From an uncultured Bryobacteraceae bacterium (GTDB taxonomy: Bacteria > Acidobacteriota > Terriglobia > Bryobacterales > Bryobacteraceae): a DNA stretch of 64,000 bases. A program made the position numbers and the translations under genes. The stretch covers positions 91,843 to 155,842 of the forward strand of contig CAKZUE010000026.1 of assembly GCA_937920635.1 (NCBI GenBank), written 5' to 3'. The notes beneath the pieces were generated by a model. It made no database searches and was not told the DNA's origin. It saw nothing but the letters and a program-made list of their open reading frames with translations. Positions 40,062 to 49,810 of this stretch are shown one piece after another; position 1 is the first letter of the stretch; every line of letters starts with the position of its first letter.

Positions 40062-43000
40062 GGGGACTGCTGCGGTTTGCGCTGGAACAGCGCTTCTTCA
40101 CTTTCGTCGGCGCGATCCTGCTTGTGGGCGCGGGCGTCTGGTCGTTCCGGCAGCTCCAGATCGAGGCCTACCCGGACATCTCCGATCCGGGAGTCGATGT
40201 CATCACGCTGGCGCCGGGGCTGGCGGCGGAAGAAGTCGAGCAGCAGGTGACCATTCCGATCGAACGGGCGCTGAACAACACGCCGGGCGTGCTCAACCGG
40301 CGTTCGCGCACGATTTTCGGACTGTCGCTGGTGCAGTTGACCTTCGAGCACTCGATGGACAACTACCGGGCGCGGCAACTGGTGCTCGAACGGCTGCGGG
40401 AGGTGGAATTGCCCGAGGGGCTCCAGCCCGTGCTGGGGCCGATGGCGACCCCCATTGGAGAGATGTTCCGGTATGTGATCGAGGCGCCGCACCTCGACGA
40501 TCTCCAGATGCGGGAGCTTCAGGACTGGGTGATCACGCCGCGTCTGTTGCAGGTGGCGGGCGTCGCCGACGTCGTGCCTTTCGGCGGGCTGGTGAAGCAG
40601 TACCAGATCCAGGTGGACCCGTTGCTGCTGGAAAAATACCGGCTGACGCTCGGGGACATCGCCGGGGCGGTGGCCGACAGCAACCGCAATGCGGGCGGCG
40701 CGCTGCTCGACAACAAACAGCAGTCCCTCGCCGTGCGCGGCGTCGGCCTGCTGCGGGGCGTCGAGGACATCGAGAACAGCGTCGTCAGCGAAGCGCGCGG
40801 CGTGCCGATTTATGTGAAGGACCTGGGGCGCGTCACCGTGGGCGCGGCGCCGCAGACCGGCATCTTCGGGCTGAACGATCGCACCGGGGGCGTGGAAGGC
40901 ATCGTGCTGATGCGGCGCGGCGAGAACCCGAGCGAAGTGCTGCGGCTGGTGCATGAAGCCGTCGACGAACTGGAGCGGACTCGGCTGCCCGCGGGCGTCC
41001 GCATCCGCACGATCTACGACCGGACGGAGCTTGTCGACAACACTCTGCGCACGGTTTCGCGCACGCTGGGCGAGGGCCTGATCGTGGTGACGCTGGTGCT
41101 GCTGTTTTTTCTCGGCAGCGTGCGCGCCGCCCTGCTGACGGCGCTGACGATCCCGCTGTCGCTGCTGTTCGCCTTCATCGTGATGCATGTGTCGGGCGTG
41201 CCGGCCAACCTTCTGTCGCTGGGGGCGATCGACTTCGGCATCATCGTCGACGGGACGCTGGTGATGGTCGAGCATCTGCTGCACCGGCTGGAGGAGCGCA
41301 AGGCGGCGGCGCAGCAGGCGTTCGCGGTGATCCATGACGCGGCATTCGAGATGGAGTCGCCGATCTTTTTCTCGATGCTGATCATCATTTCGGCGTATCT
41401 GCCGCTGTTCACGCTGGAGCGGGTGGAGCGGCGGCTGTTCACTCCGATGGCCTTCACGGTGTGCGCGGCGCTGCTGGGGGCGCTGCTGATCACGATGACG
41501 CTGACGCCGGCGCTGGCCACTCTGTTGTTCCGCAACGGGGGCCAGACTTGGGACAACCCGCTGATTGTGCGGCTGGCGGCGCTCTACCGCCGCACGCTGG
41601 AGCTGTTTCTGCCGCGGGCGAAGCTCGTGGTGGCCGGCGCGGCGTTGGTGGTGGGCGCGGCCGTGTTCGTGGCCCTGCGCCTGGGCACCGAGTTCCTGCC
41701 CGTGCTCGACGAAGGCACCGTTTGGGTGCGGTTGAATCTGCCGCCGGGCACGTCGCTGGAAAAGTCGGCCAGCGTCGCCGCGCTGGTGCGGGCCGAGATC
41801 GGCAAGATGCCCGGCGTGCGTGACGTGGCCTCCCAGGCGGGCCGCAACGACGCGGGCACGGACCCGTTCGGGCCGAACCGCATCGAGTTTTTGGTAACGC
41901 TGAAGCCTTACGATCAATGGCCCGCCGGACGGACCAAAGCCGTGCTGGTGGAGGAGCTGGCGCGGCTGATGGAAGAACAGGTCCCGGGCTCGACCTATAA
42001 CATCACGCAGCCCATCATCGATACGGTGACGGAAGCGGTGACGGGATCCAGCGCGGATCTGGCGATTCTGTTCACCGGACCCGACCTGGACACGCTGCGG
42101 CGGCTGGCGGGGCAGACGCTGGCCATCGTGCGCCAGGTGCCGGGCGCGGCGGACAGCTCGATCGAACAGGAAAACCGCCAGCCGCAGTTGACGCTCCGCG
42201 TCGACCGTCCCGGGATGGCGCGCTACGGCATGCGTGTCCGCGACCTGCAAGAGCTGATCGAGCTGGCCATCGGCGGCCGCACCGTGAGCACGCTGTACGA
42301 CGGCGACCGCCGCTTCGACATCACGGTCCGCTATCTGCCGGAGGCGCGCGCCGACGCCGGGGCCATTGCGAACATCCTGGTGCCGGCGCGGAGCGGGGCG
42401 CGCGTGCCGCTGGGGCAACTGGCCGATGTGAGGATCACGGATGGCGAGTCGATCATCGCCCGCAGCGAGAACCGCCGCATGGTGAGCGTGCGCACCAACA
42501 TCCGCGGCCGCGACCAGGGCGGCTTCGCGGCCGAGCTGCGGCGGCGCGTGGAGCGCGAAGTGCCCCTGCCGGAAGGCTACCGCGTCGAGTGGGGCGGGCA
42601 GTTCGAAAACATGACGCGCGCCAAGGCTCGGCTCAGCATCGCTCTGCCGGTGACGGTGTTCCTGATCTTCGTGCTGCTGTTCTTCGCGTTCCGCAGCACG
42701 CGCGATTCGCTGGTGGTGATGCTGACGGTGCCGTTCTCCTTTGTCGGCGGCATCGGGCTCCTCTGGCTGCGCGGGATCAATCTCAGTGTTTCGGCGGCCG
42801 TGGGTTTCGTCAGCCTGTTCGGCGTGGCGGTGATGAGCGGTGTTCTGATTCTGTCCGAGGTGAACCGCCGGAGGCGGCAACCTGGCGTGGATCTTCTGCC
42901 GACGGTGATCGACGGATGCGTGGCGCAGATGCGGCCCGTGCTGATGATGGTGGTGGTGGCGATGCTGGGCATGATCCCGGCGGCGCGCGCCACGGGGATC

Positions 43001-43129
43001 GGCAGCGACGTGCAAAGGCCGCTGGCCACGGTGGTGGTGGGCGGGTTGGCATCCACGTTGGTGCTGACGTTTGTGGGACTGCCCGCGCTGTATTACCTGG
43101 CGGCGCGGCGGCGGGCGGCACGGAAGTAA
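40058..43129 (+). CDS. Heavy-metal-type RND efflux pump (CzcA/CusA family)
   Basis: The 1023-residue inner-membrane pump has twelve spans and two large periplasmic loops. The HME signature in TM4 is DFGIIVDGTLVMVE (Asp392, Asp398, Glu405), the form used by metal-exporting members in place of the drug-RND form. The N-terminus (QRFFTFVGAILLVGAGVWSFRQL; YPDISDPGVDV; VEQQVTIPIERALNN) and the closing LFGVAVMSGVLILSEVNRRRR also fit CzcA/CusA. It exports divalent or monovalent metal ions by proton antiport; which metal cannot be read. With the TolC-like, adaptor and DUF190 genes it completes a coupled operon; no metal sensor gene is next to it. Confidence 0.93.
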   Translation: MRGLLRFALEQRFFTFVGAILLVGAGVWSFRQLQIEAYPDISDPGVDVITLAPGLAAEEVEQQVTIPIERALNNTPGVLNRRSRTIFGLSLVQLTFEHSMDNYRARQLVLERLREVELPEGLQPVLGPMATPIGEMFRYVIEAPHLDDLQMRELQDWVITPRLLQVAGVADVVPFGGLVKQYQIQVDPLLLEKYRLTLGDIAGAVADSNRNAGGALLDNKQQSLAVRGVGLLRGVEDIENSVVSEARGVPIYVKDLGRVTVGAAPQTGIFGLNDRTGGVEGIVLMRRGENPSEVLRLVHEAVDELERTRLPAGVRIRTIYDRTELVDNTLRTVSRTLGEGLIVVTLVLLFFLGSVRAALLTALTIPLSLLFAFIVMHVSGVPANLLSLGAIDFGIIVDGTLVMVEHLLHRLEERKAAAQQAFAVIHDAAFEMESPIFFSMLIIISAYLPLFTLERVERRLFTPMAFTVCAALLGALLITMTLTPALATLLFRNGGQTWDNPLIVRLAALYRRTLELFLPRAKLVVAGAALVVGAAVFVALRLGTEFLPVLDEGTVWVRLNLPPGTSLEKSASVAALVRAEIGKMPGVRDVASQAGRNDAGTDPFGPNRIEFLVTLKPYDQWPAGRTKAVLVEELARLMEEQVPGSTYNITQPIIDTVTEAVTGSSADLAILFTGPDLDTLRRLAGQTLAIVRQVPGAADSSIEQENRQPQLTLRVDRPGMARYGMRVRDLQELIELAIGGRTVSTLYDGDRRFDITVRYLPEARADAGAIANILVPARSGARVPLGQLADVRITDGESIIARSENRRMVSVRTNIRGRDQGGFAAELRRRVEREVPLPEGYRVEWGGQFENMTRAKARLSIALPVTVFLIFVLLFFAFRSTRDSLVVMLTVPFSFVGGIGLLWLRGINLSVSAAVGFVSLFGVAVMSGVLILSEVNRRRRQPGVDLLPTVIDGCVAQMRPVLMMVVVAMLGMIPAARATGIGSDVQRPLATVVVGGLASTLVLTFVGLPALYYLAARRRAARK

Positions 43130-43287
43130 CCTTCAAAGCTTTGCGGCGCGCCGGCCCGGGCGCCGCACAACCACGCTCCGGGCAGCGCCTGGCGTATACT
43201 GGCGGGGCGGTCAGGCTCTGTCCCCGGCGCCGGGCAGGCGAACAACGCCGCCGGAGAGCCTGAAGATCCCGCATGGGAGGAGCAGGG

Positions 43288-43710
43288 ATGATTGAACCCT
43301 GCCTGTTTTTCAATGGCCGCTGTGAAGAGGCGCTGCGGTTTTATGAACAGGCGTTCGGAGCGAAAATCGAGACGGTGAGCCGCTTCCGTGAAAGCCCCGT
43401 GCCGCCACCGGAAGAGGGGATGCCGGATGGCTGGATGGACAAGATCATGCACGCCAGCTTCCTGATCGGCGACGCGCGCGTGATGCTTTCGGACGGCAAC
43501 CGCGGCGAGCCGCCGCAATTCAGCGGCATCGCGCTGAATGTCAACTTCGGCGACGAAGGGGAGGCGCGGCGCGTGTTCGGGCGCCTCAGCGAAGGCGGGC
43601 AGGTGGACATGCCCATCGGGCCGGCGTTCTACGCGGCGTGTTTCGGGATGGTGACGGACCGCTTCGGAGTGCAGTGGATGGTGACGGTTCCGCTGCCGCC
43701 GGGCGGCTGA
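43288..43710 (+). CDS. VOC-superfamily protein, PhnB-like
   Basis: The 140-residue protein has the PhnB/DUF1338-like glyoxalase pattern: MIEPCLFFNGRCEEALRFYEQAFGAKI, IMHASFLIGDARVMLSDG and a closing FGMVTDRFGVQWMV. Two beta-alpha-beta repeats form the VOC fold. No substrate can be assigned and the metal site cannot be confirmed. GGAGGAG lies just before the ATG at 43288. A second VOC gene follows 33 bases later. Confidence 0.85.
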   Translation: MIEPCLFFNGRCEEALRFYEQAFGAKIETVSRFRESPVPPPEEGMPDGWMDKIMHASFLIGDARVMLSDGNRGEPPQFSGIALNVNFGDEGEARRVFGRLSEGGQVDMPIGPAFYAACFGMVTDRFGVQWMVTVPLPPGG

Positions 43711-43743
43711 CGCCCGGCTGGAGAATCGACGAGAGGAGAAGGG

Positions 43744-44124
43744 ATGCATTCGATCTGTTACTTCGAAATTCAGGCGGACGATCCTGAGGCTCTGATCCGC
43801 TTTTACGGAGAGGTGTTCGGCTGGCAATTCGCCCGGGTGGAAGGGCTGCCCATACCGTACTGGAGGATTACGGCGGGCGGGGGGCAACATGGCGGGCTGC
43901 TGAAACGGCCGGCTGCGCCCCCGCCGCAACAGTGCGGGACGAACGCCTATGTGTGCTCGATCGAGACCGCCGATTTCGATGCCGCCGCCGCCAGAATTCT
44001 GTCGCTCGGCGGAATCGAAGCGATGCCGAAATTCGCCATACCAGGATCGGGATGGCAGGGTTATTTCCTGGATCCGTCAGGCAATACATTCGGCCTGTTT
44101 CAAACCGATCCGAATGCCGGGTGA
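43744..44124 (+). CDS. VOC-superfamily protein, glyoxalase/bleomycin-resistance type
   Basis: The 126-residue protein shows YFEIQADDPEALIRFYGEVFGWQF, the typical start of small VOC proteins, then GGQHGGLLKR, AYVCSIETADFDAAAARILSLGG and the end GYFLDPSGNTFGLFQTDP. It probably forms a dimer around a ligand or metal site, with function unassigned. GAGAGGAG precedes the ATG. It is co-directional with the PhnB-like gene and ends 20 bases from the convergent tRNA gene. Confidence 0.87.
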   Translation: MHSICYFEIQADDPEALIRFYGEVFGWQFARVEGLPIPYWRITAGGGQHGGLLKRPAAPPPQQCGTNAYVCSIETADFDAAAARILSLGGIEAMPKFAIPGSGWQGYFLDPSGNTFGLFQTDPNAG

Positions 44125-44144
44125 CGAAGGCGGCGGAAGGAGAC

Positions 44145-44221
44145 TGGCGGGCCCGGAGGGACTCGAACCCCCGACCTGCTGGTTCGAAGCCAGACGCTCT
44201 ATCCGGCTGAGCTACGGGCCC
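44145..44221 (-). tRNA. tRNA-Arg, anticodon UCG
   Basis: The 77-base gene folds as a cloverleaf: acceptor GGGCCCG/CGGGCCC, D stem GCTC/GAGC, anticodon loop CTTCGAA (anticodon TCG), T stem GGGGG/CCCTC with loop TTCGAGT, discriminator G and an encoded CCA. One anticodon-stem position (27-43) is a T-C mismatch; the rest pair. It decodes CGA. The 5' end lies only two bases after the stop codon of the Dph6-like gene, so it is likely cut out of a shared transcript. Confidence 0.93.
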
Positions 44222-44223
44222 GC

Positions 44224-44925
44224 TCAGCCGTCATTGTAGCAACGCCTGCCGGCGGCGCCGCCGGCAACCAGATCGGCGTAGACGAAGCCGTCCCGCTCCA
44301 CCACCTCGCCCGCGGCCACATCGAGCGGATGCGCGAACACGGGCGCATCAAACACGAAGGTGTGAAACTCGCCGTTTTCACCGCAAGGATCGACATTCGC
44401 AGGCAGCCACCGGACCACTGCCTCGGTGAGCTCCGCGCCGGCGAGACTGCGGTCCACGCGCGCCGGATCGAGGCATGCGATCCTCGCCCTCACGCCCGCA
44501 TCCAGCATCTCCCGCACGAGCGCGCCCGTGTCGCTGCCCCACAGCGGGAACAGCGGCTCCAGCCCCGTGCCGGCGAGTTGTCTCTCGCGGTACTGGCGCA
44601 CGTCCTCGAGGAAGATATCACCGAAGACGATCACTTCCACGCCCTGCGCCCGCAGCCGCGCGCAGGCCGCGCCCATGCGCCGCTCGTATTCTTCGTTCGA
44701 GCACGGCCAGGGCAGTTCGACGGTCATCAGGGGCATCCCGGCGGCCTGCGCCTGCTGTTGGAGCAGCGCGCGCCGCACGCCGTGCATCGAGACGCGCTGG
44801 AACCGGGCGTTGATCGAGCACAGCAGTCCCGCCACTTCGACCTCTCCGCGCTGCCGCGCCAGATGGAGGGCCCACGCGGCGTCTTTCCCGGACGACCAGG
44901 AGACGACGGCGCGGCGCCGGCTCAT
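44224..44925 (-). CDS. Dph6-like ATP-pyrophosphatase (adenine nucleotide alpha-hydrolase)
   Basis: The 233-residue protein has the PP-loop in WSSGKDAAWAL (residues 10-20), then VIVFGDIFLEDVRQYRE and the late CGENGEFHTFVFDAP, the signature of the diphthine-ammonia ligase/MJ0570 family. Bacteria have no diphthamide, so bacterial members probably amidate or thiolate another target. It is coupled to the small upstream gene by a 4-base overlap and is followed two bases later by tRNA-Arg, which hints at co-transcription but not necessarily at a tRNA substrate. Confidence 0.82.
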   Translation of the reverse strand: MSRRRAVVSWSSGKDAAWALHLARQRGEVEVAGLLCSINARFQRVSMHGVRRALLQQQAQAAGMPLMTVELPWPCSNEEYERRMGAACARLRAQGVEVIVFGDIFLEDVRQYRERQLAGTGLEPLFPLWGSDTGALVREMLDAGVRARIACLDPARVDRSLAGAELTEAVVRWLPANVDPCGENGEFHTFVFDAPVFAHPLDVAAGEVVERDGFVYADLVAGGAAGRRCYNDG

Positions 44926-45275
44926 GGCCTGGCCAGGAGCGGCTCCCAGCCTTTGGACGCCGCCGCCGCCTGATCCCAGTCCTCTTCGCGGGTGCGTTCA
45001 AACAGCAGCCGGAGCCGCTCGGCTTCCGTGCCGCGCAGCCGCAGCGCCCGGGCGATGGCCGGATGCGTGTCGAAGTCCGGGGCGACGAGGAACATCAGGG
45101 TGACGAACGCGGTGACGGATTCCGGCTGGAGGAAGCCGTGGGCGTGGGCGCGGGCGATGCCGGCGGCGGCGCGGCGCGCCACTTCCTCGTCGCCGAGTTC
45201 GGCGATGAGGGCGGGCTGCTGTTCGGCCAGGTGGGTGGCGATGTGTTCGACCAGCTCTTCGGGAGGGCCGCTCAT
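44922..45275 (-). CDS. Small helical protein of unknown function
   Basis: The 117-residue protein is predicted to be almost wholly helical ([64 protein letters not shown] with key residues AH, F, LMF, APDFD) and has no signal peptide or cysteine. No family was recognised. Its stop overlaps the start of the Dph6-like gene (ATGA), so the two are coupled, which supports a real gene. It is divergent from the hybrid kinase gene 80 bases away. Confidence 0.6.
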   Translation of the reverse strand: MSGPPEELVEHIATHLAEQQPALIAELGDEEVARRAAAGIARAHAHGFLQPESVTAFVTLMFLVAPDFDTHPAIARALRLRGTEAERLRLLFERTREEDWDQAAAASKGWEPLLARP

Positions 45276-45355
45276 GCCTTTCCATCCTAACTGGAGGCGG
45301 AGCGGAACGGCGCGGGGGGCTATGCAGGGCCGGGGCCGTTCTGCCGATAGAGCGA

Positions 45356-48300
45356 ATGATGCGGCTCGACGCCCGCTCCCGGCTTGCTTTGCTCGGACTC
45401 GGACTGGCTCTGGCGGCGCCTCTCGGCGCGCAACAGTACACGTTCCAGGTTTTCGATTTCGACAGCGGCCTGAACAACCTGGCGGTGGAGAGCATCTACC
45501 AGGACCGCGAGGGCTTTCTGTGGGTGGGGACGCAGAATGGTTTGTTCCGCTACGACGGGCGGGGATTCACGGAGTTCGGCAGAAAGGAGATCGATCCGGG
45601 GGCGTTCATCCTGTCGATTCATCAGACGCCCGACGGCACGCTGTGGGCAGGGACGACGAAGGGGCTGTACCGCAGGGAGCAGGGCCGGTTCGTGCCCGTC
45701 GTGATGCCGGCATCGGAGCAGCAACGGGTGAATGGCAAGACCGGCCTGGCGTCGGACGAAGCAGGCCGCCTGTATGTGGCGACGCGGGATGGCCTGGCGA
45801 TCGGACAACGGCTTGGGCCGCGGAAGGAGTGGACGTTCAAGGTGGTGTCGCGCCCGGGCAGTTCCGACCCGCTGGACAAGTCCAGGGCCGTTGCCAGCGT
45901 GACGGTGACGCGCTCGGGGCGGGTCCTGTTCGGCTGCGCGAAGGATCTTTGCGAGCTCGACGGCAAGGACCAGGTGAGGTTGACGGCGGCTCAGCCGAAT
46001 CCCAAACACGGCCCCTGGAGCTTCATTTATGAGGATGCGCATGGAGACCTGTATGTGCGCAGCGCGGAGTGGCTGGAAGTGCTACGGAAAGGCGCTGCCC
46101 GATTCGAGCCCGTGACTGGCCCCGTGGATCTCCGCAGCCCTTGGGTGCCGCAATTGGGCGGAGATTACGAAGGACGTCTGCTGGCGCCCGTTTTTGGGGG
46201 CCTGGCCATTCTGAATGAGGGACGCTGGCAGATCGTGGGCAAGCAGAACGGGCTGCCGGGGGACTCGGTTTCCAGCGTGTATTTGGACCGCGAAGGATCG
46301 GTGTGGCTGGGCATGAACGGGCGGGGGTTGGCCCGGTGGATCGGCTACGGGGAGTGGGAAGGCTTTTCCGATCGCGAAGGGCTGGGCAATGAAACTGTAT
46401 GGCAGGTTGTGGTGGGAGCGGGTGGCACGGTCTGGGCCGGCACGGGAGACGGCGTGTACCGCGCCGATGCCGCAGGCGGCACCTACTCTTTCCGCAGGGT
46501 GCCGGAATTCCCGTCGGGACCGATCATCGCGATGCTGGCGGCGCGCGACGGCGCCATCTGGGCGGCTCCGCAGAGCGGCCACCTGTACCGGCGGGATCCG
46601 CGCAGCGGCCATGTGCGGCAATACGTCATCCCGGCGCTGGGGCGGGGCACGTTTGTCATGCGGCTGACGGAGGGACCGGACGGGCGCATCTACGCGGCGG
46701 TCTCGCAGCGCGCTTCGTTGGTGGTGGCCACCTCCGACGGGCGCATCAGCGATCTGCCACTGCCGGACGGGCAGAACCGGCACGGCCTCGCCGTCACCGC
46801 AGCGGCAGATGGAACCATCTGGTTCGGCGCCGAAACAGGGCTGTACCGGTACGCCGGCGGCCGGTGGACCCGGTTCTCGAGAAAAGACGGCCTGCTGGAC
46901 GATTCCGTTCACGGCATCAGCCTTGGACCTCGAGGAGAAATCTGGCTCGTCTACAACATCCCCGCGGGACTCACACGGGGCATTCTCGAAGGCGGGCGGA
47001 TGAGGTTCCAGCACTTCACCATGGCGGACGGGCTGCCTTCCCAGTTGCTGTATTTTGCGAAATTCGACGCCCGGGGGCAGCTCTGGGCGGGCAGCGACCG
47101 CGGCGTGGCGGTGTTCGACGGAAAGAACTGGATCCAGTACCAGCGCAGAGACGGCCTCATCTGGGATGACTGCAACACCGACGCGTTCGCGGCCGAGCCC
47201 GGCGGGGCGGTGTGGATCGGCACCAGCGGCGGCCTGTCGCGGTTCCGGGAGTCGGCGTCCAAGCCCTCGCCAGGGGCGCCGTTAACCGTGCTGGCCTCGG
47301 TCCGTCTGGGCAAGCAGGGGTTCGACCCGGGGCGGCCTGCCGAGGTGGGACATCGCGAGAATACGCTGACGGCGCGGTTTGCCGTGCTCCGGTTCGCGCG
47401 GCCGTCGGCCCAGCGCTATCTGTACCGGCTGGCCGGGCTGTCGGACGAATGGAAAGAGACGAGGCTTTCCGAGATCCAGTTTCCTGACCTGCCGCCGGGC
47501 AAGTACCGGCTGGAGGTGCGGGGCTTCGACGGATACCGGTCCTGGAGCGAGGCGCCCGCGGTCTTCGAGTTCCGCATCCATCCTCCGTGGTGGGCCCATC
47601 CGCTCACCCGGCTGTCCGCCGTCATCACACTCATTGGCGCGGTGATGCTCTATCTGCGGCATTCCCGCCTGAGGCACCTGCGGGAAAAGGCCAAACTGGA
47701 GCGCGCCGTCGAAGAGCGCACCCGCCAGCTCCGCATCGAAAAAGAGCGCAGCGAACGCGCCAACCGCCTGAAGGACGAATTCCTGGCCAACATCTCCCAC
47801 GAGATCCGGACGCCAATGAACGGGATCGTGGGCATGACGGATCTGGCGCTCTCCACCGAACTGAGCGAGGAACAGCGGGAATACCTGGAGACGGTCAAGC
47901 TGTCGGCCGACCGGCTGCTGCGCCTGCTGAATGACATCCTCGACCTGTCCAAGATCGAAGCCGGCTACATGGAGATCCAGAGCGAGCCGTTCTCGCCCCG
48001 GCGGACGGCTGAACAGGCGCTGCGCACGGTTTCGCCGCGCGCCGTTTCAAAGAATCTGCAACTATCTTTCCGCTGCGCGCCGGATGTGCCCGAGGCGGTC
48101 CGGGGCGATGAACAGCGCGTCTACCAGATCCTGGTGAACCTGCTGAACAACGCCGTCAAATTTACCGAAAAAGGCGGCGTCGAGCTGACGCTGGAATCCG
48201 AGCCGGCTGCCAACAGCCGGATTGCGCTGCGCTTCCGCGTCCGGGACACGGGCATCGGCATCCCCGTCGATCAGCAGGAGGCGATCTTTGAAGCCTTCCG

Positions 48301-48937
48301 CCAGGCGGACGGATCCATCACGCGGCGGTTCGGGGGCACGGGGCTGGGCCTGGCCATCTCCTCAAGGCTGGCGCGCCTGATGGGCGGGGAGATCCGCGTC
48401 GAAAGCCAGCCCGGCGAAGGTGCGACATTCACGGTGGAGATTCTGGCCGGCGCCTGCACCGAACCTGCCATGGCATCGGATCTTGCGGCGCCCCCAGCTC
48501 CGGCGGACATCCTTCCGGCGCCTCCGCCCGCCCGCATCCCCGAGCGGCGCCTGCGCATCCTGCTGGCCGAAGACAACCAGGTGAACCGCCGCCTGGTGGA
48601 GCTGCTGATGGCACGGCAGGGGCACGAGGTGGTCAGCGTGGAGAACGGCCGGAAGGCGGTCGAGATGGCTGAGCGCGAGCGCTTCGACCTGATCCTGATG
48701 GACGTGCAGATGCCCGACATGGACGGGCTGGAGGCGACGCGCCAGATCCGCGCCCTGGAAGCGGCGGTCGGCGGCCACAAGCCGATTCTCGCCCTTACGG
48801 CCAACGCCATGCGCGGCGATGAAGAGGTGTGTCTCAGAGCCGGAATGGACGGCTACATCCCCAAACCGTTCGAGGCGGAGAGGCTGCTGAACGCCGTGAA
48901 CGAAGCCGCCCGCCTGGCCCAGGCGCAGAAAGGCTGA
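45356..48937 (+). CDS. Hybrid sensor histidine kinase with two-component regulator propeller
   Basis: The 1193-residue protein has a signal peptide ([18 protein letters not shown]) and a long periplasmic region of about 13 propeller repeats ([24 protein letters not shown] type, about 30-640). A Y_Y_Y domain follows ([15 protein letters not shown], about 680-745), then one membrane span (about 755-772), a coiled linker, HisKA with His815 in [12 protein letters not shown], HATPase ([16 protein letters not shown]) and a C-terminal receiver with Asp1116 in [10 protein letters not shown]. It resembles the polysaccharide-sensing hybrid kinases of Bacteroidetes but lacks their AraC DNA-binding domain, so output must pass to another protein. 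No partner gene adjoins it. Confidence 0.92.
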   Translation: MMRLDARSRLALLGLGLALAAPLGAQQYTFQVFDFDSGLNNLAVESIYQDREGFLWVGTQNGLFRYDGRGFTEFGRKEIDPGAFILSIHQTPDGTLWAGTTKGLYRREQGRFVPVVMPASEQQRVNGKTGLASDEAGRLYVATRDGLAIGQRLGPRKEWTFKVVSRPGSSDPLDKSRAVASVTVTRSGRVLFGCAKDLCELDGKDQVRLTAAQPNPKHGPWSFIYEDAHGDLYVRSAEWLEVLRKGAARFEPVTGPVDLRSPWVPQLGGDYEGRLLAPVFGGLAILNEGRWQIVGKQNGLPGDSVSSVYLDREGSVWLGMNGRGLARWIGYGEWEGFSDREGLGNETVWQVVVGAGGTVWAGTGDGVYRADAAGGTYSFRRVPEFPSGPIIAMLAARDGAIWAAPQSGHLYRRDPRSGHVRQYVIPALGRGTFVMRLTEGPDGRIYAAVSQRASLVVATSDGRISDLPLPDGQNRHGLAVTAAADGTIWFGAETGLYRYAGGRWTRFSRKDGLLDDSVHGISLGPRGEIWLVYNIPAGLTRGILEGGRMRFQHFTMADGLPSQLLYFAKFDARGQLWAGSDRGVAVFDGKNWIQYQRRDGLIWDDCNTDAFAAEPGGAVWIGTSGGLSRFRESASKPSPGAPLTVLASVRLGKQGFDPGRPAEVGHRENTLTARFAVLRFARPSAQRYLYRLAGLSDEWKETRLSEIQFPDLPPGKYRLEVRGFDGYRSWSEAPAVFEFRIHPPWWAHPLTRLSAVITLIGAVMLYLRHSRLRHLREKAKLERAVEERTRQLRIEKERSERANRLKDEFLANISHEIRTPMNGIVGMTDLALSTELSEEQREYLETVKLSADRLLRLLNDILDLSKIEAGYMEIQSEPFSPRRTAEQALRTVSPRAVSKNLQLSFRCAPDVPEAVRGDEQRVYQILVNLLNNAVKFTEKGGVELTLESEPAANSRIALRFRVRDTGIGIPVDQQEAIFEAFRQADGSITRRFGGTGLGLAISSRLARLMGGEIRVESQPGEGATFTVEILAGACTEPAMASDLAAPPAPADILPAPPPARIPERRLRILLAEDNQVNRRLVELLMARQGHEVVSVENGRKAVEMAERERFDLILMDVQMPDMDGLEATRQIRALEAAVGGHKPILALTANAMRGDEEVCLRAGMDGYIPKPFEAERLLNAVNEAARLAQAQKG

Positions 48938-48952
48938 CCGGTTCTCCCGGGG

Positions 48953-49810
48953 TCAACGGAACGGGTCCCACCCGACAATCTTCAAGCGGGCGCCGGCGAA
49001 CCACACCGCGCCGGCGGGCCTGCCCGGCGCCATCCTCCCGATCCGCGCGAACCCCCGCGGGGGCCTAGCGCCGGGCGGCAGCGCGCACAGCAGCTCATAG
49101 TCTTCGCCGCCGAACAATGCCTGCTCGAGCGTTGCGCCCGGCGCGGCAGGCAACACGCCATCCAGCTCCGCCGCCGTGCCCGACGCCGCGCACATCCGGT
49201 GCAGATCCAGCACGAGTCCGTCGCTCAGGTCCATGCACGCCGTCGCCCGGCCCCGCAGCCTGCGCCCGAGAGCCAGCCGCGGTTCGGGCACATCGCGGTA
49301 TCCGGCCGCCGCCGCGCGCCCCAGGGCGCCGGAAACATAAATTACGTCTCCTGTTTTAGCCCCGTCCCGGCGCAGCGCCTTCCCCCGCGGGGCCGAACCC
49401 AGCACCACGATGTCGGCGGTGAAGAGCCGGCCGCGCGTCAGATCGCCGCCCACCACGGCCACGTTCCACTTCTCCGCCAGCTCCGCCATCCCGCGGTAAA
49501 ACTCCTTCGCCCAGCGCTCGTCCGCCCACGCGGGCAGCGCCAGCGACACTAGCGCCTGCCGCGCCTCGCCGCCCATCGCCGCGATGTCGCTCAAGCCCCG
49601 CGCCAGCGCCTTCCACCCCGCCTGGCGCGCCGTCAGCCAGCCGCGGCGGAAGTGCACCCCTTCGATCAGCAGATCCGTTGTGACCAGCAGGTCCTGTCCC
49701 GCGGCGGGGCGCAGAATCGCGCAATCGTCGCCGATGCCCGCGATCACGTCCGCGCGCCTGCGCCCGCCCGTCCACCGGCGGATGGCGGCGATCCAGGCAT
49801 CCTCTTTCAT
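48953..49810 (-). CDS. thiL: Thiamine-monophosphate kinase
   Basis: The 285-residue enzyme makes thiamine diphosphate from thiamine monophosphate and ATP. Motifs are GIGDDCAIL, TTDLLIEGVHFRRGW, GLSDIAAMGG, VGGDLTRG, MDLSDGLVLDL and the C-terminal FGGEDYELLCALPP, the ordered ThiL (AIR synthase-like) signature. Slightly shorter than many (about 310-330), but all motifs are there. The ATG at 49808-49810 overlaps the stop of the upstream Hsp70 gene, so thiL is the last gene of that operon, an unexpected partner. Confidence 0.92.
   Translation of the reverse strand: MKEDAWIAAIRRWTGGRRRADVIAGIGDDCAILRPAAGQDLLVTTDLLIEGVHFRRGWLTARQAGWKALARGLSDIAAMGGEARQALVSLALPAWADERWAKEFYRGMAELAEKWNVAVVGGDLTRGRLFTADIVVLGSAPRGKALRRDGAKTGDVIYVSGALGRAAAAGYRDVPEPRLALGRRLRGRATACMDLSDGLVLDLHRMCAASGTAAELDGVLPAAPGATLEQALFGGEDYELLCALPPGARPPRGFARIGRMAPGRPAGAVWFAGARLKIVGWDPFR

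Noticed and set aside
39863..43015. Open frame of 1050 codons on the minus strand opposite the RND pump
   Set aside because: Same cause: low-complexity His/Gln/Arg-rich translation, no family motif, against a well-supported CzcA gene.
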